Source: JAFECT01 sp036501825 (lineage in GTDB: Bacteria; Pseudomonadota; Alphaproteobacteria; Caulobacterales; Caulobacteraceae). Taken from it: a stretch of 64,000 nt of DNA. This document shows, in pieces, positions 43,978 through 51,162 of this stretch. The DNA lies in NCBI GenBank assembly GCA_036501825.1, contig DASXZP010000036.1, positions 186,001 through 250,000 on the forward strand. Direction: 5' to 3'. Under the pieces are notes generated by a model. It saw only the letters and a program-made list of their open reading frames with translations, made no database searches and was not told the DNA's origin. Each line of letters begins with the position of its first letter. Positions within the stretch are counted from its first letter, which is position 1. The position numbers were made by a program, and so were the translations under genes.

Positions 43978-44103
43978 TTACCGTCGCACCCACCCCGCCA
44001 CGGACAAGCGGTCCCCGCCCGCGAACGGCGCCACGATGGACACCGCGTGCTGTTGCGGAACGCGGAAGATGTTGAGCGCGTTGAACGCTGGCGTGTAGTC
44101 TTC
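43978..44103 (-). pseudogene. 3' remnant of a third 2OG-Fe(II) oxygenase paralogue
   Basis: The last 41 codons only: EDYTPAFNALNIF then VPQQHAVSIVAPFAGGDR, closing GWVRR before TAA 43978. It differs from paralogue B at only a few residues over this stretch (GYT, QAH, SVTGWVRQ) but only by about 85-88% at DNA level. Homology stops abruptly near 44103, 12 bp before the stop of the S41-like gene, so the 5' part of the gene has been lost. Confidence 0.85.
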
Positions 44104-44115
44104 GGGGTGTTGGGC

Positions 44116-45474
44116 TCAGCGCGAGCGCTGAATCAGCGAGGCGATAGCCCGCATTCCCGGATCCTCCCCATCCAGGTAGTCACCGATCGTCCAGGGCGCA
44201 GCCACCTGCGGGTCCAGGCTTTGGACTTCCAGGGGCGCGCGGCCGTAAGCTTCAAACGTGGCAGCTTCATCAGGGGGCGTTCCAGTTGGACTTCCGGGCT
44301 GAGCGATTGAGACGAAACAATCTCTGTAACCTCGGCAGCCGGTGCGAAAATCGTAGCGCTGGGTCGAGGGCAGCAACATGACGCCCGCGTGGGGCAAGTC
44401 CTTGAAATCCCCTTCGGAGAAGAACATCAGCCGGTCCCCCGGCGGTTCGCCCACTATGACGACCCGATCGCCCCCGGCCTGTTTCAGATAGGCGACGCTG
44501 GCCATTCCGGCCGACACATTCGCCGGCCCCATGAGTACGAAGAACCGGCCCTGCGCGGGCAGAGCTGACGGCCACGCCCGCATGAAGTCGCGGTTGAGCA
44601 GAAAGTTTCCCCCTGTGTCCCAGCGCATGTCGAGTACGACGTTCGCCCGGCCCAGACGCTTGCGGTTCGCCTCGGCCTCGTTGAGGAAATCGAGCAGCTT
44701 CTGCTTGGCGGTATCGACGTTGCCCCTCAGCTGGATGACCACCGCGTCCAGGTCGGCGGCGTCGCGCCAGCGATAGATCGTAGCGGGGTCCTGAAGCGCC
44801 CAGGGCGTGCGATCTGCGGACGGAAGGCGAGGCCAATCGGCTTCGCGTGCTTTCGGGGTGAGCGACCGCTCGACGATAGCGCCGCGAACAAGGCGGATAC
44901 GGTATCGTGCGATCTCGGGCTTGTCGGTCAAGCCCAGCGCATTCAGCAGGTCGATGCGATTGAGCAGCGTCGCGAACGTCAGATCGCGATGGACGTCCGG
45001 GCCGCCGGTGAGTGAGCGACCGGCCTTCTTCAGCGCGGACACGCCGCGGCCGTCGACCGAGATGAGTTCGCCGCCGAGAAGATCGGCGTCTGGCGGGTCG
45101 GCCAGAGTGACGAAAAACCGACCGCCGAGATCGGTGAAGCCGAGCGGCGCGCCTGTCTTGCGGCTGAAGAAGCAGCTGGAATGAAGATTGTCCGCGAGCG
45201 CGGTGATCTGGCAGATCGCCACGGTGAAGGCCGCGTCGGACAGATGACCGGCCTCCCGTTCCAACTTGCCCAACCGCCGCGCGGCCTCGACACGTGCTGG
45301 AGGGGAATAGGCGGCGGAAGGCTCGAAAACCTCACGCCGGAAAACAGCGACATCTTCTCGTTGGCCTTGGCCTGTCGGCGACTGTGCGACCGCCCAGTTG
45401 GCGAGTGCGATTGTGAGCGCTAAGCCCGAGGCGGCGGACAGCGCGGCGTTGGCCACGGTGCGACGAACTTTCAT
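44116..45474 (-). CDS. Exported S41-family (C-terminal processing) peptidase-like protein
   Basis: 452 residues from ATG 45474, with signal peptide through NWAVAQ; ATG 45501 is an alternative start. The last 200 residues follow the S41 pattern: ANVVLDMRWDTGGNFL, then FFVLMGPANVSAGMASVAY with the Ser in SAGM at the nucleophile position, and VIVGEPPGDRLMFF where the usual Lys of the S41 dyad is not evident. No PDZ domain is obvious. It ends beside the truncated oxygenase remnant. Codon bias looks weaker than in neighbours. Confidence 0.7.
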   Translation of the reverse strand: MKVRRTVANAALSAASGLALTIALANWAVAQSPTGQGQREDVAVFRREVFEPSAAYSPPARVEAARRLGKLEREAGHLSDAAFTVAICQITALADNLHSSCFFSRKTGAPLGFTDLGGRFFVTLADPPDADLLGGELISVDGRGVSALKKAGRSLTGGPDVHRDLTFATLLNRIDLLNALGLTDKPEIARYRIRLVRGAIVERSLTPKAREADWPRLPSADRTPWALQDPATIYRWRDAADLDAVVIQLRGNVDTAKQKLLDFLNEAEANRKRLGRANVVLDMRWDTGGNFLLNRDFMRAWPSALPAQGRFFVLMGPANVSAGMASVAYLKQAGGDRVVIVGEPPGDRLMFFSEGDFKDLPHAGVMLLPSTQRYDFRTGCRGYRDCFVSIAQPGSPTGTPPDEAATFEAYGRAPLEVQSLDPQVAAPWTIGDYLDGEDPGMRAIASLIQRSR

Positions 45475-45554
45475 CACGGCGAGAGTATCCGGTTTCCGCA
45501 TCGATCTGAAGGACTACCTTCCCCGCAAAGTCACCGTCCGTTCCCGACCCATGG

Positions 45555-45598
45555 CTGCCATCGGCCGAGTCCGCTTTCGGGTTCAGGGCCGATGGCAG
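45555..45598. repeat. Small inverted repeat before MFS gene
   Basis: Perfect 12-bp stem CTGCCATCGGCC/GGCCGATGGCAG with a 20-nt loop containing GTCCGCTTTCGGG. A similar sequence (CATGGCTGCC...TGTCCGCTTTCGGGA) recurs at about 47041-47072, after the MFS gene. It could be an operator or part of a mobile unit. Confidence 0.6.
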
Positions 45599-45714
45599 AT
45601 CACGATGCCGAGCGGGCGTGGGGAAAGTCTGCTCCGCAGTCGTTCTGACCGCCGATGCGGGATTGAGAAGTTCGTGTTACCCAAGCTCCAGCGCTCTTGA
45701 GCGCGGGGGACGGC

Positions 45715-46980
45715 ATGGACATCCACAGGCCCAGCCTATGGCAAGGCCGGCGCGGCCTTGTGCTTGGCCTGGTCAGCCTTGGCATTCTGCTCAACTACGC
45801 TGACCGCCAGATCATCGCGGTCCTGAAGCCGATGCTGCAGCACGACCTTGGCTGGTCCGATGGTGACTACGGCCGGATGACCTCGGCTTTCCAATTGGCC
45901 ACCGCCTTCTCCTTCCTTGGCGCAGGTTGGCTCATCGACCGAATTGGATGGCGGCGCGCCAACCCGCTTGGGGTCGCGCTCTGGAGCTTGGCGGCAATCA
46001 GCCACGCCTTCGCCCGCACGGTCGGCCAGTTCACGCTCGCGCGAGCTGCCCTGGGGGTCACGGAGGCCCTGAATTCGCCGACCGCGATCAAGACAGCCGC
46101 AGCCCTTTACCCCAATGACCTGCGGGCGATGGCGTACGGCATCATCTCCGCTGCAAGTACCGTGGGCGCTATCGTGACTCCGCTGGTCATCCCGCTGGTT
46201 GCCTTGAAGATCGGTTGGGCCAATGCGTTCCTGGTCACCGGCGGCCTGGGCCTCCTCTGGGTTATGGCGTGGCTAGGTTCGAGAGCGGGGCAGGTCGTCA
46301 CGGCTGAAGCGGAGGCGGCCGCGCCGTCCTTCATGGAGAGGTCCCGCCTCACGGACGTTCTGACGGATCGCCGCACCTGGGCGGTGGCAGGAGCCCGCGC
46401 CTGTTCGGACAGCGTCTGGTGGCTGCTACTCTACTGGATGCCTGACCTGTTCAACCGCGTGTTTCATCTCGGCATGAGCGCCTTCGGCCTGCCGCTGGCG
46501 GTAATCTATGCCGCCTCAGGAGTGGGCGCGGTGCTCGCGGGGTTCGTTTCGACGCGTCTGCTGCTGGCGGGCGTCAGCCTCAACGCCACGCGCAAAGGGC
46601 TGATGCTGACGGCCGCCTTGCTGGTGATCCCCGTCTGGTACGCCGCATCGACGGGGAACTACTGGCTGGCCACGGCGATCCTCGGCCTAACGCTCGCGGC
46701 CCACCAATGCTTCTCGATCAACATCTTTGCGCTGGCCACCGACATCTCCCCGCCTGGACGCGTGGCCACCGTTATCGCAATCCAGGCCTTTAGCGGAAAC
46801 CTCTCCGGCATGGTGATGCTGTCCATTGCGGGCTGGACGTTCGACCATGGATACGGCTACGCGCCTCTCCTCACCTGGGCGTCGGTTGCGTATCTGCTGG
46901 GCGTTGGATGGGTGCAGCTGCTTCTCCCGCGTATTGAGGGCGTTGCGCCTGAGCCCGAGGCCACGCCCGCCTTGACCTGA
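45715..46980 (+). CDS. MFS transporter, ACS/hexuronate (ExuT-like) family
   Basis: 421 residues with twelve predicted membrane helices and no signal peptide. NYADRQIIAVLKP near 30-42 and the loop 2-3 region GWLIDRIGWRRANPLG (MFS signature) are present. The pattern, including LARAALGVTEALNSPTAIKTAA, fits the anion:cation symporter family used for hexuronates and similar acids. The start ATG 45715 has GGGGGA upstream. No sugar-acid catabolic genes lie beside it, so the substrate is open. Confidence 0.88.
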   Translation: MDIHRPSLWQGRRGLVLGLVSLGILLNYADRQIIAVLKPMLQHDLGWSDGDYGRMTSAFQLATAFSFLGAGWLIDRIGWRRANPLGVALWSLAAISHAFARTVGQFTLARAALGVTEALNSPTAIKTAAALYPNDLRAMAYGIISAASTVGAIVTPLVIPLVALKIGWANAFLVTGGLGLLWVMAWLGSRAGQVVTAEAEAAAPSFMERSRLTDVLTDRRTWAVAGARACSDSVWWLLLYWMPDLFNRVFHLGMSAFGLPLAVIYAASGVGAVLAGFVSTRLLLAGVSLNATRKGLMLTAALLVIPVWYAASTGNYWLATAILGLTLAAHQCFSINIFALATDISPPGRVATVIAIQAFSGNLSGMVMLSIAGWTFDHGYGYAPLLTWASVAYLLGVGWVQLLLPRIEGVAPEPEATPALT

Positions 46981-47087
46981 GGCGTCGCGTCGACTCGGCC
47001 ACTTCCGCGCTTTGAACCGGCCCTTATTTCCGGTTTCCCCCCATGGCTGCCGCATTGATGTCCGCTTTCGGGACTAGTCCCCAATGC

Positions 47088-47801
47088 TTACTGCCTAACC
47101 CACCCCGTCACCGACAACCGATCCCCGCCCGCGAACGGCGCCACGATCGAGACCGCGTGCGCTTGCGGGACGCGGAAGATGTTCAGCGCGTTAAACGCGG
47201 GCGTATACCCTTCCGCCACGTGGCCGTCTTCGTCGATGAATTGCAGCACGCCGCCCCAGTCGACGCGCCAGCGGGGCGTCAGGTTCAGCACGAAGGCGAT
47301 CAGGCGGTCGCCGTCGTCGGCCTTGTCGTCGTGCATTTCGCAGAAGTGGCCGGCGCGATAACGGGTGCAGGTCGCGTCGGTCCAGGTTCCGCGCAGGCCG
47401 GTGACACGGTCGATGAAGTCGAGAAACGGCGCACCGTTCAGTAGAGCGTGCACGCCGCGCAGCGTCGCATCGTCGGTCAACGGCTCGCGGCCCTTGCGGG
47501 TGATGTTGATCACGTCGTAGGCGAGCTGAAAGCCGTCGCGCGCATTGGCCATGACGTCGCGCATCATTGCCTGGTGCGCCTCGGGCGGCATGCGTTTCGC
47601 CTGTTCGGGCGTGAGCTCCAGGTGGCTGTTGCCGCGGTTGATCACGAAGCTCCACTCGCTGTCGCGCGCCAGCCGCGCGTGCAGCCGCGTCGCCCCGTCG
47701 CCGGCGAGGAAGTCCGGGATATGCAGCCGCCCGTGGCGCGCGAACACCGCGCGCATCGCGTCGGGATCGAGCGATGGATCGATCTGGAAGGTCTCGCTCA
47801 T
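47088..47801 (-). CDS. 2OG-Fe(II) oxygenase family protein, paralogue B
   Basis: 237 residues, ATG 47801 to TAA 47088. Same architecture as paralogue A: HGRLHIPDFL start, iron ligands in FCEMHDDKADD (HDD) and QAHAVSIVAP, Arg in GDRLSVTGW. YTPAFNALNIF is conserved. The gene just upstream on the same strand is a small membrane protein ending 32 bp away. It is the intact counterpart of the remnant at 43978. Confidence 0.86.
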   Translation of the reverse strand: MSETFQIDPSLDPDAMRAVFARHGRLHIPDFLAGDGATRLHARLARDSEWSFVINRGNSHLELTPEQAKRMPPEAHQAMMRDVMANARDGFQLAYDVINITRKGREPLTDDATLRGVHALLNGAPFLDFIDRVTGLRGTWTDATCTRYRAGHFCEMHDDKADDGDRLIAFVLNLTPRWRVDWGGVLQFIDEDGHVAEGYTPAFNALNIFRVPQAHAVSIVAPFAGGDRLSVTGWVRQ

Positions 47802-47833
47802 GCCGCGACCATGCCCGACAGGGCGGCGGCCTG

Positions 47834-48109
47834 CTAGCGGTTCATCACCGCGCCCACCAGCAGCACCAGGGGCGCTGCGATCAGGCAGGCGCCCAGGCCG
47901 ACCAGGGGAATGGCGGTGGCCGGCTTGACCCGCTTGCCGCCGAGGCCGGCCATGGCCCCCGCAATGCACAGCGCGCCGAGCGCAAAGGCCCCCAGGCAGA
48001 TCTCGTTCCACGGCTTCAGCGAGGCTGAGGTCGCGTCGTAGATCAGGTACGCGGGGACAATGAGAATCCCGAGCGCAACAACGTTCAGGCTCAAAATCGA
48101 CAGACGCAT
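47834..48109 (-). CDS. Small integral membrane protein
   Basis: 91 residues from ATG 48109 with GGAGGG 4 nt upstream. Three transmembrane segments (about 5-25, 37-58, 66-88) nearly fill the protein. No conserved domain recognised. It may be cotranscribed with oxygenase B. Confidence 0.7.
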   Translation of the reverse strand: MRLSILSLNVVALGILIVPAYLIYDATSASLKPWNEICLGAFALGALCIAGAMAGLGGKRVKPATAIPLVGLGACLIAAPLVLLVGAVMNR

Positions 48110-48228
48110 CCAGCCCTCCGGTACGCCCAAGCTCGGCCATTCAACCCTGCGTCGGTTAGCGCCGTCTTAATCCCGGCCGTCCGAGGTGCTATAGGCCGGG
48201 CCCTCAGCCCGAAGATTAAGGACCCCCC

Positions 48229-49392
48229 GTGGCCGCAAGCCTCGACCTCACCCGTGCGCCCAAGGCCCCCAAGGGCCCGCCCAACCTTTCGGGGATGACC
48301 CGCGGGCAGGTGAAGGACGCCCTGGTGGACGCCGGTGTCGTCGATCCCAGCAAGGCGAAGATGCGGGCGAACCAGGTCTGGCGCTGGGTGCATAACCGCG
48401 GCGTCACCGACTTCGACGCCATGAGCGACGTGGCCAAGGACACCCGCGCGGCTCTGTCGCAGGCGTTCACCATCCGCCGCCCCGAGGTGGTCGAGCGCCA
48501 GGTCAGCCAGGACGGCACGCGCAAGTGGCTCCTGCGGTTCGCACCCGGCGTCGAGGCCGAGAGCGTCTACATTCCCGACGTGGGCCGGGTCGGCGCGCTC
48601 TGCGTGTCGAGCCAGGTCGGCTGCACGCTGAACTGCACCTTCTGCCACACCGGCACCCAGGCCCTGGTGCGCAACCTCACCGCCGCGGAAATTGTTGGGC
48701 AGGTGATGGTCGCCAAGGACGACCTCGGCGAATGGTCCATGGGCGAGGGCGAGCGGCTGTTGTCCAACGTCGTGTTCATGGGCATGGGCGAGCCGCTGTA
48801 CAATCTCGACCACGTCGCCGATGCGATGGACGTAATCTCCGACAACGAAGGCATCGCGCTGTCGCGGCGACGGATCACCGTGTCGACGTCCGGCGTGGTG
48901 CCCGAGATTCATCGCCTGGGCGAACGCACCAACGCCATGCTGGCGATCTCGCTGCACGCGACCAACGACGAGCTGCGCGACATACTGGTGCCGCTGAACA
49001 AGAAGTATCCGATCAAGGAGCTGATGGACGCGATCAAGGCCTATCCGGGCCTGTCGAACGCGCGCCGTGTCACCTTCGAATACGTCATGCTGAAGGGCGT
49101 GAACGACACGCCGGCCGAGGCGCGCGCCCTGGTGCAATTGCTGAAGGGCGTGCCGGCCAAGATCAACCTGATCCCCTTCAACCCCTGGCCGGGGACCCGG
49201 TACGAATGTTCGGACTGGCGCACCATCGAAGCCTTCGCCGCGGTGATCAACAAGGCCGGCTACGCCAGCCCCATCCGCACGCCCCGCGGGCGGGATATCC
49301 TCGCCGCTTGCGGCCAGCTCAAATCCGAAAGCGAAAAAATCCGCGCCAGCGCATTGCGCGCCATGGCCCAGGGCCTCGAGACCGGGGCCTAG
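48229..49392 (+). CDS. rlmN: Dual-specificity 23S rRNA/tRNA adenine C2 methyltransferase RlmN
   Basis: 387 residues. Radical-SAM CxxxCxxC at Cys132, Cys136, Cys139 (GCTLNCTFCHTGTQ), GMGEPL near 186, and the C-terminal methyl-carrier Cys in AACGQLK near 363. The N-terminal helical accessory domain is present (RANQVWRWVHNRGVTDF). It methylates A2503 of 23S rRNA and A37 of some tRNAs. The GTG start at 48229 has AAGGA 6-7 nt upstream. Confidence 0.96.
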   Translation: MAASLDLTRAPKAPKGPPNLSGMTRGQVKDALVDAGVVDPSKAKMRANQVWRWVHNRGVTDFDAMSDVAKDTRAALSQAFTIRRPEVVERQVSQDGTRKWLLRFAPGVEAESVYIPDVGRVGALCVSSQVGCTLNCTFCHTGTQALVRNLTAAEIVGQVMVAKDDLGEWSMGEGERLLSNVVFMGMGEPLYNLDHVADAMDVISDNEGIALSRRRITVSTSGVVPEIHRLGERTNAMLAISLHATNDELRDILVPLNKKYPIKELMDAIKAYPGLSNARRVTFEYVMLKGVNDTPAEARALVQLLKGVPAKINLIPFNPWPGTRYECSDWRTIEAFAAVINKAGYASPIRTPRGRDILAACGQLKSESEKIRASALRAMAQGLETGA

Positions 49393-49580
49393 GAAAGAAA
49401 ACCGCGGAGATCGCAGAGAAGAAGAAAAGCCGCAGAGATCGCGGAGCGGTCGCGTCTCGTGGCCGCCCGCAGGGCTCTCTAAGTTCGGTTTTTTAGAAGG
49501 TCGCTTCGCGACAAGCGCGCCCTCTCTGCGCTCTCTGCGGCTTTATCTTCCTCTGCGATCTCCGCGGTTTTCTTTCTTTC
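49393..49580. repeat. Inverted repeat element, family R4 (copy 1)
   Basis: Two-block arms: GAAAGAAAACCGCGGAGATC... and GCCGCAGAGATCGCGGAG (49393-49450), matched by CTCTGCGATCTCCGCGG and CTCTCTGCGGCTTT on the right (49522-49580). The loop is about 70 bp. It occupies most of the 297-bp gap 49393-49689. Confidence 0.85.
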
Positions 49581-49689
49581 TTGGGCGCGCTGGCCCGCCC
49601 GGTCGAAGGATAGCCTCCCGGGCGAGGGCCCTTGCCATCCGGGTCAAGCTGACGGCTAAACTTGGGGTCCCAGAAGCCCGGGTTGCGTC

Positions 49690-50136
49690 ATGAACTCCGA
49701 CACCCTGCACGACGTCTTCAACAGCCCCGACGTGGCGGCCTTCTTTGCGGGCTTTCCCGTGATGCTGCTGCACGCGGCGATTACCCTGGTGATCCTGGTC
49801 CTGGCCTCGGTGCTCTATGCGCTGACCACGCCCTACAAGGAGATCACCGCGATCCGCGACGGCAACGGGGCGGCGGCGGTGTCCTTCGGCGGCGTGATCG
49901 TGGGCCTGGCCATTCCGCTGGCCCTGGCGCTGAACGCGGCCAACACCACGCGCGAGCTGGTCATCTGGGGCACGGCGACGGCGGTGGTCCAGTTGCTGGT
50001 GTTCCGGCTCACCGACTTCGTGCTGATGGGCCTGCCCTCGCGGGTCTACAACGACGGCGAAGTGCCCGCGGCCGTGCTGCTGGTGGCGGCCAAGCTCGCC
50101 GGCGCTTTCATCATCGCCGCCGCCGTCGCCGTCTGA
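49690..50136 (+). CDS. DUF350 membrane protein
   Basis: 148 residues, four membrane helices (about 19-43, 64-84, 92-112, 123-146). The conserved DUF350 arrangement (YKEITAIRDGNGAAAVSFGG, then VIVGLAIPLALAL) is present. Function unknown. It precedes the serine-protease-like gene by 8 bp. Confidence 0.87.
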   Translation: MNSDTLHDVFNSPDVAAFFAGFPVMLLHAAITLVILVLASVLYALTTPYKEITAIRDGNGAAAVSFGGVIVGLAIPLALALNAANTTRELVIWGTATAVVQLLVFRLTDFVLMGLPSRVYNDGEVPAAVLLVAAKLAGAFIIAAAVAV

Positions 50137-50144
50137 TCCGTGCG

Positions 50145-50975
50145 ATGAGCTTTCCCAGGCTCCCGGACTGGCTGATCTATCTCACGGTGGTGGCGAGCAT
50201 CTGCACGGTCGCGGTGGTGCGCCGCGACGCCGCCCACGCCCCGCCCGCGCCGCGGCCGGCCGACGCCCGCGAAGGCGATCTGGTTGGGCCGAACGCGCCG
50301 GTCGATCAGCTGTCGCTGGTGCAGGCGCCGTCGGGGCCGCTGCAGCCGGTGCTCGGCACCGCGTTCGCCACCGGCGGCCAGGGTCAGTGGCTCACCGCGC
50401 GTCACGGCGTCTTCGATTGCCGCAAGGCGGCCGTGTTGATGTCGAGCGATCTCGCCATGCCGGCGAAGATCACCCGGCTGCCCGGCGGCGACCTCGCGCT
50501 GTTGACGACACAGGGCGGTCCCGCGGGCTTGCCGCTCGGCGCCGTGCGCGCGCCGCACACAGGCGAACGCGCCTATGCGCCGGGCTATCCGCAAGGCCTG
50601 CCGGGTGAAGTCGCGCTGCAGTATCTCGGAACCGACACGGTCAACATCCGCGGCCTGGGCACGCAGACCGTGCTGGCCTGGGCCGAGATCGGCCGCACCG
50701 ACGAACTCGGCGAACAGCTGAAGGGCCTTGCCGGCGCGCCGGTGCTCGATCGCCAGGGCCACGTTCTGGGCGTGATGCTGGCGGCGCGGCCGCGGCGCGG
50801 GCGCATCTTCACCACCTCGACCCAAACCCTGGCGCTTGCCGCCAAACGCCTGGCGCCCGCCGCCGAACAACCCGAGGCCGGCGAACCGATCACCGCCGAG
50901 AACTACGGCCGCATCGCCGACAGCCTGCGCCGCGACGCGCGCGTGGCGGAAGTGCGCTGCCTGGTGACGGGTTAG
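50145..50975 (+). CDS. Membrane-anchored trypsin-like protein lacking the catalytic Ser
   Basis: 276 residues. An N-terminal anchor (about 10-26) is followed by a chymotrypsin-like barrel. The catalytic His87 (TARHGVF) and Asp116 (PGGDLALL) are in place. At the nucleophile loop the sequence is KGLAGAPVLD, so Ala196 sits where GxSGxP would have Ser. It may be a pseudoprotease or a binding domain. It forms a pair with DUF350, 8 bp apart. Confidence 0.8.
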   Translation: MSFPRLPDWLIYLTVVASICTVAVVRRDAAHAPPAPRPADAREGDLVGPNAPVDQLSLVQAPSGPLQPVLGTAFATGGQGQWLTARHGVFDCRKAAVLMSSDLAMPAKITRLPGGDLALLTTQGGPAGLPLGAVRAPHTGERAYAPGYPQGLPGEVALQYLGTDTVNIRGLGTQTVLAWAEIGRTDELGEQLKGLAGAPVLDRQGHVLGVMLAARPRRGRIFTTSTQTLALAAKRLAPAAEQPEAGEPITAENYGRIADSLRRDARVAEVRCLVTG

Positions 50976-50990
50976 GCGCCGAAGGCGCAG

Positions 50991-51145
50991 CAAGAAAGAA
51001 AACCGCGGAGTACGCAGAGCAAGAGAAAGCCGCAGAGATCGCAGAGCGGTCGGCAACCAATTTTGCGCCGCGCCTAAAGCAGCCTCTCTCCGCGATCTCT
51101 GCGGCTTTCTCTTTCTCCGCGATCTCTGCGTTCAATCTTAACAAG
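50991..51145. repeat. Inverted repeat element, family R4 (copy 2)
   Basis: Left arm 50991-51049 (AAGAAAGAAAACCGCGGAGT.., GCCGCAGAGATCGCAGAGCG) and right arm 51091-51145. The right arm contains CGATCTCTGCGG twice. It lies between the convergent trypsin-like and M16 genes. Confidence 0.85.
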
Positions 51146-51162
51146 AGCGCTGTCGCGCCCGG

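Noticed and set aside
43978..47216. Possible recent integration flanked by direct repeats (oxygenase 3' ends)
   Set aside because: The two copies differ by roughly 12-15%, and no integrase or transposase is between them; paralogue history explains the similarity better.
49393..51145. Insertion sequence bounded by R4 repeats
   Set aside because: No transposase between the copies and each copy is itself a complete inverted repeat. Kept only as a low-level idea.
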